Assembly: GCA_027576995.1 (NCBI GenBank)
Contig: JANBQC010000261.1
Location: forward strand, 1 to 36,789
Length of the DNA stretch: 36,789 bases
Source of the DNA: Dimargaris cristalligena
Lineage: Eukaryota; Kickxellomycota; Dimargaritomycetes; Dimargaritales; Dimargaritaceae
Direction: 5' to 3'
Shown: positions 11,201 to 22,100 of the stretch, piece by piece
Position numbering within the stretch: the stretch's first letter is position 1
Layout of the letters: the number at the start of each line of letters is the position of its first letter
Translations under genes and position numbers: made by a program
The notes under the pieces: generated by a model
The model's database searches: none
Told to the model about the DNA's origin: nothing
The model's input: the letters and a program-made list of their open reading frames with translations, nothing else

Positions 11201-13692
11201 AGTTATCGGATGAACTATTGGGTGATACCATCTATCTGCAACTCATCCCGACTTCACTGACCTCCCTTACCTCCGGGTATGAGTCGCAGCCTTCGGTGAC
11301 GAAAGGTGCAGTGGAATCAGCGTCCACCCATCCGAAGTTCCGGGTCCAACTCGGGTTGGCCATTAAGGCCCCCCTGGCGATTAACACCCTCCGCCGGTAC
11401 TTGACCTGTACAGCCGACTCGCCCGAGGACGCTGCCACACAGCCATTTAACCGCTTTACGTGTTCGTTCCGGGAAGCCGATGCTTCCATCATCATCGAAA
11501 CGAGCCCAGTCAACCTCAACCACTGCATCCGGTCCTTGGTGGGCCAGTGGATGAGCATTGCCCAGCTTATTAAATTAGCGACCGAGACGGCCCACCTCAT
11601 TAACCAACCTCCTACGTGGTGGCAGGTAATGGACCCCCACCGCTTTTATTTTATACCCCAAATTGAAACGTTTAACCTGGCCACGCTACGGATACGTTAC
11701 GCGACCCACCTGGTCTGTCGGATTGGGTGGGCGGACCATCGGTATACCCTCCAGTTAGACGGGGATGCTGCCGGACCAGCCCAACTATCCACCCTAGCGG
11801 CGGGTCAGTCTAATCCGCACCGGCATTTACTCTTACACCTGGAAAGCCTGTTGAACGAACAGGGCCACATCAATCCTTTACTGAAGACCCTGAGCTGTAC
11901 GTTGGAACTGCTAACCGCCGTGGATCGCCTGCAGCGCGATCCGGCGGACCTTCTCTTCCCTACGGAAGCCGGTGGTGACGGCCCTGGGGTGGGAGGGGGG
12001 CTCCCCCCAGCCAAGGTCAAAGTGGATGCCGAGGCCGAGGCCGGGGCTAAATCCCGGCCCGTCAATCCTTGGCGCACCCTACGCCAAATGAGTACCGCTC
12101 GGTCGCCCATCACCATTGTACCGCGGTCCGCCACCGAATTTTATCTCGTGGGTTGGCACCAAAGTATCCTTAATTTCCAGGTGGTGGGTTCCCGTTGGAT
12201 CCGGATGGCCAGTGGACCGGGCCCCGGCGATACCACAACCCCTCAACCGAACGGTCGGGGAGGCGACGGTGCTTCGGCCATGCTTACCAATGGCTCGCCG
12301 GCCGCCGCCGCGACGGCGGGACCCGCCCACTCGGTCATGGCGGCGCTTCCATTACCCGTATTCAACCGACCTTTGCCACCAGGACACTTACCGACCGCCC
12401 AGTTCCGGACCCAATTTGCCGGGGCTTCCTCCAGCCCGGCATCCCGAATCACTCCTCCTCTTCCGGTGGGCCATCCCGACCAGTTCCGACAGTTCCAGGC
12501 TAGTCTACTGGCGGGACCCCACGGCCTGGTTCCGCCGGGGATGGGGGGGGAGGAGGAGGGGGAGGAGGTTAGCGCTACTATTACTTCTACCGGCCGCTCA
12601 AAACCCACCACCCTGCTTGGCGACTATCTGCAAACAACCCAAAGTATGCAGCCGCGAGAACAATCACTGATTCCCGTTGAAAATAGCATCCTCTACACCA
12701 GTGGCCTAACCTGGTACATGCTCCATCGGTTTTACTTGTTCTCCAAGGCCCGGGTCGAGGGCCAGGAGATTCTGCAAACGCTCAAGGCGTTCGCTAACGC
12801 TATTCCCCACGTGAACCATAGTCCGGGGTCAACCATATTTGATTTCATGAATCATGACAAGTGGCAGTTCCGGGTGGAATTGGCCCATACCGGTGGCAAT
12901 AGTAATAGCAAGGTTAGTGGTAGTGGTGCAGGAGGTATGGGTGGTAATGGTTCTTCTAGTAGTGATGAAACACGGTGGCAAATGGCCATCGCACCGCCCC
13001 CCAACCGAAAGGGCGAATTGACGGGGGAGCAACTGGCCTTGCTCGCCCGGTTTGCTTCCCGACAGACGCTGGTATCGGTTGACCACTTTCAGCGTGGTCT
13101 GCTGCCCCTGTTTCTCACCCTTCGACTGGACAAGGTCACATTACTGAACTGTTTGGAGATCATGGAGCAAGCCGAACGGACAGCGACGTCAACTACCGGG
13201 GCCGAGGGTGGTAGCAGCAGTAGTAATGGCCTGCAGATTATTTGGCATTGGTTAGTACCCCCGGGTGCACCGGATTACCTGCCAGGGGTCGGTCAGTCGG
13301 CGGTGGTGGTTAAGGACTCCCACCTGGGCATTCTCATTGAATACCGGAGACGACCCCCTGGGCCGGGTTCCATCGGGGAGCCGGGGAGCAATACTAGTAG
13401 TGGTAGTAATAGTAGTACCTTCGTTCCCTTTTGGCATAACACGGCTACCGGAAACACGGTCATTTGGGAAAAGGAAACCGCGGGGACCCGGCGCGACGAT
13501 CACCCGGATAACAATAAGACCAAATCGACCAAGTATTTACTGGAGTTGTTCAAACAGAAGAACCAGACGAAATGTAAACCCGTTAAAATCCTGGCCGACC
13601 GGCAGAATCAGTGCCCCCATGCAGTGAAATTGGCCTGGTCGGTCATGGAACTGGCCAAAATGTCGATTGCCGATATTGCCATGTCACCCTAA
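8233..13692 (+). CDS. MED14: Mediator complex subunit 14 (MED14 / Rgr1)
   Basis: MED14 is the architectural subunit that links the head, middle and tail of Mediator, the nuclear co-activator bridging activators and RNA polymerase II. The frame is open from 8137, but that codon is TTG; the first ATG is at 8233 in a good context (AATCGCCATGACC), giving 1819 residues. The MED14 N-terminal domain is visible at about residues 22-190: VPLKIVIGKLIQQSYTDL, then FLKLLILLRW, a run of helices, and VRNYDVLTAIDVLGTGQYQR. The remainder shows the family's large tail, broken by low-complexity linkers: Pro/Ser/Thr-rich from about 300, a Thr run at 952-960, Gly-rich near 1255, acidic EEEGEE near 1440, and Ser/Gly/Asn tracts near 1560 and 1720. 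It is far longer than yeast Rgr1 (about 1080) or human MED14 (about 1450), mainly through these insertions. No intron is seen. Assignment rests mostly on the N-terminal domain. Confidence 0.9.
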   Translation: MTMMNGTEPAKGGQSPASEVLVPVNLNMVPLKIVIGKLIQQSYTDLHKLNEVLGTKGHAQGRPLLVQYIKHTRMQFLKLLILLRWSAQTPQLQTAHNLIGFFKAQNDHFSRAVHSLHTVFLTLGQAKVRNYDVLTAIDVLGTGQYQRLPTTIREHHLHPAPLKPPEIASILSELGDFILLRLLFRESVPPAMRRYRIANGRVIFCIRGEFEITLTLVNLEPETPFHVLDLQILVRSDPQYGEFLPERIGPQDAFHLTHLAQQQLLPPPPSATAAGAEEAFPTGSNGPASLTLPSSTNTPLGLSTSGAPTPASHLVPTGEDSARDPNAPPAPLTRLYRTLHMACLSLQLDMLFAQAIHLRHSRWEELIHVERDELHSNITIHYWKTASPPTRKPGSLPRVETLPEPVAALFDETSSAADVKPAQGATPRSAPAPPPPTDPSSQTENSIKIRITIRPDDTGATWFTGGAGDSDYPSTQASSPSTEASGAGVVLDLQWVGNAGLENTLTWESKAHPASSVASVSAADPGHSQTSQPADLEFRPTFDPECINVEALLFYVMAFHSKLILNRLRLLILRAKILTPAQCSLISQLPGSPEDIGSSTPGYHPPAHILRLYLASTHSANLGVDITVDIRTGRVLAKPTPARPSPAAAPVETLSNSPSGPLSSSLLDQLTSQINAAPWRIGEALGEFLALAQLGHFERTALRRQLRSNPSIHLSAAQWSRIVDQKTMGPPVGGGEPPTQCSVLRGLFLELPSFPRFYLVAMVVLTPSLSAKPPRYELRLALIQLDTGPTASTSHPATVTVTRLADSAVRAVIPLHIPDRLYEVDPHQAGHPLSNTPPSFPASLDAALPGLKSTAFSDNRSTHPSSSTWPSDGTNSPLHGGPLRTINLAPFDTLVHYCGIKVALLALEKQLTDLGITFHLQPSGGVVAATPGKPVRGCWPLPPSSRGRLVVTTTTTTTTTPGHLVSQIPEIALDRTSLLQFTRQAPSAVQLSDELLGDTIYLQLIPTSLTSLTSGYESQPSVTKGAVESASTHPKFRVQLGLAIKAPLAINTLRRYLTCTADSPEDAATQPFNRFTCSFREADASIIIETSPVNLNHCIRSLVGQWMSIAQLIKLATETAHLINQPPTWWQVMDPHRFYFIPQIETFNLATLRIRYATHLVCRIGWADHRYTLQLDGDAAGPAQLSTLAAGQSNPHRHLLLHLESLLNEQGHINPLLKTLSCTLELLTAVDRLQRDPADLLFPTEAGGDGPGVGGGLPPAKVKVDAEAEAGAKSRPVNPWRTLRQMSTARSPITIVPRSATEFYLVGWHQSILNFQVVGSRWIRMASGPGPGDTTTPQPNGRGGDGASAMLTNGSPAAAATAGPAHSVMAALPLPVFNRPLPPGHLPTAQFRTQFAGASSSPASRITPPLPVGHPDQFRQFQASLLAGPHGLVPPGMGGEEEGEEVSATITSTGRSKPTTLLGDYLQTTQSMQPREQSLIPVENSILYTSGLTWYMLHRFYLFSKARVEGQEILQTLKAFANAIPHVNHSPGSTIFDFMNHDKWQFRVELAHTGGNSNSKVSGSGAGGMGGNGSSSSDETRWQMAIAPPPNRKGELTGEQLALLARFASRQTLVSVDHFQRGLLPLFLTLRLDKVTLLNCLEIMEQAERTATSTTGAEGGSSSSNGLQIIWHWLVPPGAPDYLPGVGQSAVVVKDSHLGILIEYRRRPPGPGSIGEPGSNTSSGSNSSTFVPFWHNTATGNTVIWEKETAGTRRDDHPDNNKTKSTKYLLELFKQKNQTKCKPVKILADRQNQCPHAVKLAWSVMELAKMSIADIAMSP

Positions 13693-13711
13693 GGGAATGA
13701 TTTACAACTTC

Positions 13712-13748
13712 GGGGGGGGGCATTATTTTATTATTACCATCCCCCCCC
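13712..13748. repeat. G9/C8 inverted repeat after MED14
   Basis: Nine G (13712-13720), a 20 nt AT-rich loop, then eight C (13741-13748), starting 19 nt after the MED14 stop. The RNA could form an 8 bp all-GC stem in the 3' UTR. Homopolymer lengths are error-prone in sequencing. Confidence 0.75.
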
Positions 13749-13928
13749 TCTCGCTCCGTACTCCTCGTATTATATACGTGATTCGACGTTTCATCTTGTG
13801 CTCCACTACAGTTAATGTTCTGGTTTGGTATATTTATCCCGCCATTTTTACATGGCCGGCTAATTTAGTTCAGTGCGGCTTTCCCCCCTTAATTTCGTTT
13901 CTCTTCGTTCCTTTTATTATAGAGGTGA

Positions 13929-13934
13929 AATAAA
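13929..13934 (+). terminator. candidate polyadenylation signal of MED14
   Basis: AATAAA on the plus strand 237 bp after the MED14 stop; a second copy is at 13965-13970. Assigned by motif and position only. Confidence 0.35.
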
Positions 13935-14606
13935 TCAGTCGATGTTAATTGCGACTATTAGGCAAATAAACCTAAAGAAATGTCCAATGGTTATTGGGCG
14001 CGGCCTTGCAGTGCCTTGGCATTTTATTGACAATTCAAGTCGCCGATAAATGGCTGAATAGAGGGAGGGGGGCTCTCCGATCGAGATGACATTGTGATCC
14101 CCCGATAAGTAGTTTTCGGATCACCTGTCGTTAAGTATTTAAGGACTCAAGCGGCTCCGACCGGCTATTCCTAATATCCATCATATATCCCCATTTGCCC
14201 CATCGGTACCGATGGGCAATTCATTATTTTGGGGGGTGAAATGTAAAGGCGACCTCCAGGGAGTTTTATTCGTTGGTAACGCACAAGGATGGGGGAAGGG
14301 AGTCGAGCAACAGTCGCTTTAGGTAGTACAATGGGTTGTTTCAAGTCGGCTATTGGAAAAGTCAAAGGGTACAAGAAAACAACAGTTTGAGCGAGCGCAG
14401 GAAAATAAGAAGCACAGGTTCACTGAGAGTCTACAATATGTAGTTATTTTCCCTTTTGACCCTGTCATTATTACTAGTTCCCTCTCCTTCTGCTCACCTC
14501 TTTTGACATACACACATACCCCGAAGCCATTGCTATTTTACAAGGGTAAATATATCCCAAGCTCATTTCTCTTGGTCTATACCCCAATATCCTTGGCCAA
14601 TACTGT

Positions 14607-14624
14607 TACTACTACTACTACTAC
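14607..14624. repeat. (TAC)n microsatellite
   Basis: Six tandem TAC units in the RPC2 5' flank. Confidence 0.85.
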
Positions 14625-15023
14625 AGCAATCCGGCCCGGCTCCCACATTTTTTAGCTTAACTCGGTTTTATTCGAAATAGCGTGATAAATAGACCCTTGG
14701 TTGGAGAAAAGGAAACTGTCGCTATTGAATAGGCATAGTTTGGGGCCTTGGTTAACTTACAATACCCATTTTTGTTCGAGCTTCGTCAGAGCATTTCTGT
14801 TTACGGCTTTTCCACTTCTATTTAATTTTATTAACCTCTTTCCTCCTCATTTCTATTTACCGGATCCATCGCGGCCAATTTCTAGGTGCACTATCGCATT
14901 CCTCCACCTCTTATTTACAGGCACCATTTCCCAGCGTCCTGGGTCCACTTTTTCGTAGTAGTCCAGTATACTTCCGATCCATACACCTTAGTCTAAGTTT
15001 AACCGTTCTCCCACCACCTCGCC

Positions 15024-18000
15024 ATGCCGCCCAAGCGCCGCTCGACTAAGAAGCCGAAGGAGGAGCCGGTCGCGGCCCCCGCCACCACCACTACCCCTGC
15101 CACGGCCTCCGTGGCTGCGCAACCCTTTCCCACCGAAGGGGTGTTTGTGGATCCCATGACCCAATTTACCCTGGACGGACTGCCGCCCCCGAAGGGTAAA
15201 CAATTCAGCAAGGGCCTAACCGATCCCATCCCCACCGCTGCGGACAAATGGGAACTGTTACCGGCTTATTTGCGGGTCAAGGGTCTGGTCAAACAACACA
15301 TTGATTCTTTTAATTACTTCATCAACGTGGATATGCAGAAAATCGTCCAGTTGAACGCCAAAATTATCTCGGATGTGGACAACCTCTTTTACCTCAAATT
15401 CACCAATATCTACGTGGGGAAACCCGAGCGTCCCGACGATAGCGCCATCAACACGTCGTACACCCCGCACGAGTGCCGGTTGCGGGATTTGACCTACGCC
15501 GGGGTGATTTATGTGGATATCGAATACGTGCGCGGCCGTCAAATCGTCCGCCGGCGGGGCGTGCCCATCGGCCGGTTGCCCATTATGCTCCGCAGCTCGC
15601 ACTGTGTGCTGCGTGGTCGCAGCGATGCCGAAATGGCCGTGATGCAGGAATGTCCCCTCGATCCTGGTGGCTATTTCATCGTCAAGGGAACCGAAAAGGT
15701 CATTCTGGTCCAGGAGCAGCTGTCCAAGAATCGTATCATTGTCGAACTCGATCCCAAGGGCATGGTGCAGGCCTCAGTGACCAGTACTACCCTGGAGCGG
15801 AAAAGTAAAACCTACGTGGCCGTGAAGCACGGGAAACTCTATTTGCGACATAACTCCCTCAACGAGGACCTGCCCATTGTGATTGCCCTCAAGGCCATGG
15901 GGATGCAGTCGGACAAGGAGATCACCCAGCTGGTGAGTGGTTACGACCCCAAGTATCTGCAATTGTTCGCCCCGAGCGTCGAGGAGGCCGCGCTCCTTAA
16001 GGTTTACTCGCAGCAGCAGGCGCTGGAATTCGTGGGGTCCCGCGTGAAAACCAGCCGTCGGTTCGGCGCGGGTCCCCGGCGGGCCGCGAGTGAAGAGGCC
16101 CTCGATATTTTGGCTAATATCGTACTGTCCCACATCACCGTTGAACACATGAACTTCCGTCCCAAGTGCATCTTTATCACCATGATGGTGCGGCGGGTGC
16201 TCATGGCCACCATCAACAAGTCCCTCCTGGACGACCGGGATTTCCTGGGTAACAAACGTCTGGAACTGGCCGGCCAACTGCTCTCCCTGCTGTTTGAGGA
16301 TCTATTCAAGCGCCTGTGCACGGACCTTAAAATGAACATCGACAAGGTGCTGAACCGCGCCAACCGGGCCAAGGAGTTCGATGCGTATAACCAGCTGCTG
16401 TGTCACTCGGACTTGATCACCGGCGGGTTCGTCCGGGCCATTTCGACCGGTAATTGGGTGCTCAAGCGGTTTAAGATGGAGCGGGCCGGGGTCACCCACG
16501 TGCTCAGCCGCCTCAGCTACGTCAGCGCATTGGGTATGATGACCCGTATTTCGTCCCAGTTCGAGAAGACCCGTAAGGTGAGCGGGCCCCGTGCGCTGCA
16601 GCCCTCCCAGTGGGGCATGTTGTGTCCCTCTGACACCCCGGAAGGTGAAGCGTGCGGATTGGTCAAGAACCTGGCCCTCATGACCCACATTACCACCGAT
16701 AACGACGAAGAGCCGCTGGTGAAGCTCATCTTCGCCCTGGGGGCCGAGGACATTAACCTGCTGGGGGGTGCGGAACTCTACCAAGGGGACTCCTACATCG
16801 TCACCCTCAACGGTATCCCCCTGGGTCTCGTCCGTGACGCCCAGTCGTTCGTGGATCAGTTCCGTCTTCTGCGCCGCTGTCGCCGTATTTCCGAGTTCGT
16901 CAGTATCCAGACTAACCCCCACCACCGGGCGGTTAACATTGCCTCCGACGGTGGCCGCATTTGTCGACCCATCATCATCGTGGACAACGGCCAGGGTCGG
17001 GTCCTGCCCGAGCATATTCAACGCCTACGGTCTGGCGATCTGGTCTTCGACGATTTCCTCCGACTGGGTCTTATTGAATACTTGGACGTCAACGAAGAGA
17101 ACGACACCCTCATTGCCACGTACGAAAAGGATATTGTCCCCGCTACGACCCATCTGGAAATTGAACCCCTCACGATGTTGGGGGCCGTCGCTGGTTTAAT
17201 TCCCTACCCGCACCACAACCAGTCGCCGCGTAACACTTATCAGTGCGCTATGGGTAAACAGGCCATCGGGGCGATTGCCTATAACCAACTGAACCGGATC
17301 GATACCCTGCTCTATCTCATGGTGTACCCACACCAGCCCATGGTCAAGACCAAAACCATTGAGCTGATCAACTACGATAAACTGCCCGCCGGGCAGAATG
17401 CTACCGTGGCCGTGATGAGTTACTCCGGGTACGATATCGAAGATGCCCTGGTGTTGAACCGGGCCTCCCTGGATCGCGGGTTCGGACGCTGTCAAACCAT
17501 GCGCAAATATTCGACCCTTATCCGGCAATACCCCAACGGTACCTACGACCGTTTGGCCGATCCCCCCGCCGACCTGTTCAATCCGAGTGACAAGGAACGG
17601 TACGATATTCTGGAGGGCGACGGGATTGCGGGTGTGGGCGAACGGGTGCTCCCCAAACAGATTTTCATCAATAAGCAGTCGCCCACCTCCACCACGCTGG
17701 ACCTGAATACGGTCGGAGGACCCGGGGCCGGCCTGCCGGGCGGCGGCGTGGCCAGCACCTTCAAACCCACGCCCATGTCCTACAAGGCCCCCGAACCGGC
17801 GTACATTGACAAGGTCCTCCTAACCAATACGGAGAGTGACCAAACCATGATCAAGGCCCTTATCCGGCAGACCCGGCGACCCGAACTGGGGGACAAATTC
17901 AGTTCGCGGCACGGACAGAAGGGGGTGTGCGGGATCATCGTGAACCAGGAGGACATGCCCTTCTCGGACCAGGGCATCAACCCGGACATTATCATGAACC

Positions 18001-18605
18001 CCCACGGGTTCCCCTCGCGTATGACGGTCGGGAAAATGATCGAACTCCTCGCAGGCAAGGCCGGGGTTCTCAAGGGCGAACTCCAATACGGCACGGTCTT
18101 TGGGGGGTCTAAAGTCCAGGACATGAGCCAAATCCTCATGGACCACGGTTTTAGTTACTCGGGTAAAGATTATCTCACATCGGGTATCACGGGCGAACCC
18201 TTGTCGGCCTATATTTTCTTTGGACCCGTGTATTACCAGAAACTCAAGCATATGGTGATGGATAAGATGCACGCCCGGGCCCGCGGTCCTCGCGCGGTTC
18301 TGACCCGCCAACCCACCGAAGGGCGGTCCCGCGACGGTGGGCTCCGTTTGGGCGAAATGGAACGCGATTGTCTCATCGGGTACGGCGCCAGTATGCTCCT
18401 GCTCGAGCGTCTCATGATTTCGTCCGACGCTTTCGACGTGTTCATTTGCGAACAGTGCGGCCTGTTGGGTTATAGGGGGTGGTGTCAGTACTGTAAATCC
18501 GGTAACCATATCGCGTCACTCAAAATTCCGTACGCAGCGAAGTTGCTCTTCCAGGAATTGCAGAGTATGAACATTGCCCCGAAATTAGTCCTGGAGAACT
18601 ATTAA
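15024..18605 (+). CDS. RPC2: DNA-directed RNA polymerase III second-largest subunit (RPC128 / POLR3B)
   Basis: This is the beta-like catalytic subunit of RNA polymerase III, the nuclear enzyme for tRNA, 5S rRNA and U6. The intronless frame gives 1193 residues, slightly longer than yeast Ret1 (1149). The N-terminal 50 residues are basic then Pro/Thr/Ala-rich; homology starts at [20 protein letters not shown] and [20 protein letters not shown], typical of Pol III. Further landmarks: [54 protein letters not shown] with the metal-side pair E806-D807; [17 protein letters not shown] with G956-D957; and the C-terminal zinc ribbon C1142-x2-C1145, C1154-x2-C1157, ending [15 protein letters not shown] Gly/Pro-rich insertion lies near residues 886-925. 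The ATG context (CTCGCCATG) is good. It converges with AQR downstream. Confidence 0.97.
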   Translation: MPPKRRSTKKPKEEPVAAPATTTTPATASVAAQPFPTEGVFVDPMTQFTLDGLPPPKGKQFSKGLTDPIPTAADKWELLPAYLRVKGLVKQHIDSFNYFINVDMQKIVQLNAKIISDVDNLFYLKFTNIYVGKPERPDDSAINTSYTPHECRLRDLTYAGVIYVDIEYVRGRQIVRRRGVPIGRLPIMLRSSHCVLRGRSDAEMAVMQECPLDPGGYFIVKGTEKVILVQEQLSKNRIIVELDPKGMVQASVTSTTLERKSKTYVAVKHGKLYLRHNSLNEDLPIVIALKAMGMQSDKEITQLVSGYDPKYLQLFAPSVEEAALLKVYSQQQALEFVGSRVKTSRRFGAGPRRAASEEALDILANIVLSHITVEHMNFRPKCIFITMMVRRVLMATINKSLLDDRDFLGNKRLELAGQLLSLLFEDLFKRLCTDLKMNIDKVLNRANRAKEFDAYNQLLCHSDLITGGFVRAISTGNWVLKRFKMERAGVTHVLSRLSYVSALGMMTRISSQFEKTRKVSGPRALQPSQWGMLCPSDTPEGEACGLVKNLALMTHITTDNDEEPLVKLIFALGAEDINLLGGAELYQGDSYIVTLNGIPLGLVRDAQSFVDQFRLLRRCRRISEFVSIQTNPHHRAVNIASDGGRICRPIIIVDNGQGRVLPEHIQRLRSGDLVFDDFLRLGLIEYLDVNEENDTLIATYEKDIVPATTHLEIEPLTMLGAVAGLIPYPHHNQSPRNTYQCAMGKQAIGAIAYNQLNRIDTLLYLMVYPHQPMVKTKTIELINYDKLPAGQNATVAVMSYSGYDIEDALVLNRASLDRGFGRCQTMRKYSTLIRQYPNGTYDRLADPPADLFNPSDKERYDILEGDGIAGVGERVLPKQIFINKQSPTSTTLDLNTVGGPGAGLPGGGVASTFKPTPMSYKAPEPAYIDKVLLTNTESDQTMIKALIRQTRRPELGDKFSSRHGQKGVCGIIVNQEDMPFSDQGINPDIIMNPHGFPSRMTVGKMIELLAGKAGVLKGELQYGTVFGGSKVQDMSQILMDHGFSYSGKDYLTSGITGEPLSAYIFFGPVYYQKLKHMVMDKMHARARGPRAVLTRQPTEGRSRDGGLRLGEMERDCLIGYGASMLLLERLMISSDAFDVFICEQCGLLGYRGWCQYCKSGNHIASLKIPYAAKLLFQELQSMNIAPKLVLENY

Positions 18606-18724
18606 GATTCCTGGACGCGCGCCCTCCCTCCCCTCTACCACCACCTGTGAGGTGTAAACCGCTATACGGGTGGGTCATTATGCGAGGCTCTTTCCAACGG
18701 CTTTGGGGGCGGATCCGCGAATAG

Positions 18725-18744
18725 ATTATTATTATTATTATTAT
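18725..18744. repeat. (ATT)n microsatellite
   Basis: About six tandem ATT units 120 bp downstream of the RPC2 stop. Confidence 0.85.
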
Positions 18745-18968
18745 CGTATGTGTCTTTTAATCACAATGCCAACGATTAGGCATATGGCAACGGCACCATG
18801 TCGGCCGAATTATCTTCCGATCTGGTCTTTAGTTGTAAGGCTACTACGGGCTCCTATATAAAAAAATACATGTTTATAAATTGATTTATCTATTACACTG
18901 GACTTTGGTGTGAAACAGTTACCATATATTCCAGTCTAGAGGCCAGCGGGAAGTGTCGTGGGCAATGG

Positions 18969-18974
18969 TTTATT
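18969..18974 (-). terminator. candidate polyadenylation signal of AQR
   Basis: TTTATT on the plus strand (AATAAA on the minus), 129 bp past the AQR stop. Assigned by motif and position only. Confidence 0.35.
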
Positions 18975-19102
18975 AAATTCGTATAATCCAACCCATCCCA
19001 CATTTGATGATATATCACAGGTAAAATTGTCATGCAGCAAATACAAGGGAAGAAATAGTAGCATTCACACCCGAAATATATTATCCAAAATTTAAACTAG
19101 GT

Positions 19103-22100
19103 CTAGGCATCCGAATCCGCTGAATCTGAAGCGCCGTCTTCATTCATTTCTTGACCATTGGCCGAACCATCAGCATCATCTCCGGATCCACCGGCTTCAC
19201 CCGGACTGGCCTCATCAGATGAAGCATCGGACTGGTCCGTGGTAGGCTCACCCGGTGCCTGGGCATGGGAATGATCAGCCCCGTTCTCGGGTTCCGCAGC
19301 GGACAGTTGCCGCCGGGCCATTTCGTAGACCACTTTACCGAGATGAGCGACATCGTCAACCACCAGGGTATGCTCGGGATCGAGAGGAGTATCGACCGGC
19401 CGTTCCGACGGGAAAGTTTCGGTGGGGTAAAGGACCAGGCGCTGCGACTGTCCCTGTCTCTGTTGATCACTTGGGGACTGGTGGGGTACTGCTGTGGAGC
19501 TACGGTTGGCGAATTCGGGACGGTACATTAATTGGTTGAGAGTAGGGGCCAGTTCCGCACAGGTCGCAAAAAGGGATTGGCGGGCGAATACGTAGAGGCC
19601 CAGGCGGGCACGTGAGACGGCTACGGTCAACCGACGAATGTCCCGCAAATGACCAACGGCTTTGGTACGCACTAGCGAGAGTAGGATGTAGTCGTTTTGC
19701 TGACCCTGGTACTTATCGACGGTGGTGATTTTAGCGGGGGTTTGGAAATACGGGTGCCAACTGCAGCGGGCCTGTAGGACATCCCGAATGAGGGCCTTTT
19801 GTCCGTTGTAGGTAGTCAGGATGGTAATGCGGTCCGCCGGATAGCCCAAGAGTCGCATATATTGGTACACCGCTACCACGTACTCGGCCTCTCCTACATT
19901 CTGGTAAAAATAGGGGGTAGGAGCCGATTCACCCTGGCCTTCGTAATCCTCCACGTTAATGAGTTGGCATGGAGCCGCAAAACCGGCGTTGGCCATCAGA
20001 TAACGCGGTTCGGATTGGACATTCGGCAGATCGCCAAGTTGGCGGTAACGCCAGGCGTACAGGCGGGACAGGGCCGGTCGGGCACGCCCCTGGCAGTCCA
20101 ATTGGATACCCGGTACTCCCAGGCGCATGAACCGGGTAAACAGGCTCTGCTCCATATTGCCGTAGCGTTGGAATCGCTGGTTCTTGACGATGGGGGGGAG
20201 TTGGTGGTGGTCACCAATGAGCACCACCCGCTTAAGCCGGTCGCGTCCGTCTTCTGGATTTTGCAGAAGCAGCGGAATAAGGGTTTCGATCTCCAGGATC
20301 TGGGCGGCTTCTTCCATGACTACCGAGTCGTACTTGAAGCCCAGCCGGACCAGTTCGCGGCGTTTGAGGGCCGCGTGCGTACACGTCATGGCGATAATGC
20401 GGGCCTCCTTGGTTAGCAAATAGTTGGAGCGATCGTAGTTGGTTCGTAGTAGCTCGAAGGGGCGGATTTCTTCCAATTCGGTAAACATCTGGTTAATATG
20501 ATGGAAACAGCCTTCCGCAATTGCTACCGTATGGGCCACCGACGCCTCCGCGGGGAATAGGGGCTGAGGGGCGTTCTGGAAGTACACTTGGAAAGGAAAT
20601 TGAGTCGCCAAAGTCTCCCGCTCCACGGCGGGGTCGGTCGCGCCTGGGGACCGTTTGGCCTTCTCCAGGAGCCGCAAGTAGGGCTCCCAGCGCGGGAGAA
20701 CACGGGACACGTAGAAATAGCTAGCCGTTTCGCAAGTATCCCCGTGGTCCCCGGGTACGTCGAGAGAATTGGCCAGTCGGTCCACTTCGCCCAGCAAACG
20801 CAGGCGCTTCTCCAGGAAGGAGTTCACCCGGCCCAATTTACCGAAATCCTCGTCGGTCTCCAATTCCTCCTCTCCGTGACCGAGACGGAGCAAATGTCGC
20901 TCGTCGATGTCCAGGGCCATAATCTTGGTGAACAATTGGTTCAGGGCCTGGTTACTGTGGGTAACGAGCAGGATATGCTGATCGGGGAAGTTGTGGTACA
21001 GGTTGGCAATGATCTGAACGGCAACATCCGTTTTACCCGTCCCGGGGGGACCCACGATAAGGCTAAGTCCAGGGTTTACACCCGACCGGATGGCCTCCAC
21101 CTGACGCGGGGTAAACCGGATGGCGTTCCGTCGGGGTACATTGAAAGGGTAGGGTCCCATGTTGGGTGGGGTATATGTCGCCACCTGTAGAGTAGCATCC
21201 CCATTGGCACTAGCATTCGCATCGGCAGAAAATTTGACCACATAGGGTGGGGTTGGAGCCCCAGGGGCCTCTACAGCCATGGGGGCAAAGCTGGCCCGGA
21301 CGTGCTCCAGGTCCAGGAAGGTATCCCGGAAATCAATGGAGGAAAGGGCTTGGGGCAGTCGGGAGTAGTGGGCCCCCGCCGGATCACCGTAGCCAAGGAA
21401 CACGCTCTGGAGCCAGGCGGGCACCACCACGCGCTCGTTAAGCATCAGGTCCCGGATGGTTTCCAGTACCGCCTTGAAGTTATTCTCTTCGGGTTTACGA
21501 CGCACCAGTAAATTAAAGGTTTCGTAAATATCCTCCCGGGGGGGCTGGTCCAAGCTAGCCTTGGTGTCTCCACCGTGCTCGTAATCCCGCATATCCTGGG
21601 CGTACTGGTTGGCGTCCAATACTACCCGGAAGGTACGCAGGGGTCCGGTGGGGCGGCGCTGCTCGTCGCGGGGTTTGCCCCGTTCTTCGACGGGCTTACC
21701 ATCTTCCCCAATCTGGTCCAAAACCTCGCACCCACGTACATAGGCGATGCCCAGCTTATCGTCCGGGGAAGCGGCATCCGTCGCCTTGGTGGTTTTGGAA
21801 GAATGCGCGGGGCCGCGAATGGTGACTAGGAACATGATATCGCGGGCCCGGACCTGGGTGTCCCAGTCCTCGCGTACCGAGTCGGTAAATCGGGAAACAT
21901 TAATGGTCACATCGGCCTTGACCAAGGAGGGGACGTTAGCGCCTAGGTGGGGTTTGGCGACTTCCACCACCGTGAAGGTTTCGATGGGAACCGCCATGCG
22001 GGACCAACCCCGGAACTGGACCGACTGGGTGACTGTATCGCGTTGATTACCTACTCCCTCGTGGACCACCCGGGCCCCTATACGTCGCACCACATCCTCC

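Larger units (their letters stand above)
13693..15023. other. spacer between MED14 and RPC2
   Basis: This 1.3 kb holds the MED14 3' flank and the RPC2 promoter. The first 60 bp carry a G9/C8 inverted repeat. AATAAA occurs at 13929 and 13965. The 500 bp before RPC2 are pyrimidine-rich on the plus strand, like the MED14 leader. Open frames here start with TTG or are short; none is supported. Confidence 0.6.
18606..19102. other. convergent 3' spacer between RPC2 and AQR
   Basis: Both neighbouring genes end into this 497 bp. It contains a TTA microsatellite, AT-rich DNA and a minus-strand polyadenylation motif for AQR. No gene is seen. Confidence 0.6.
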
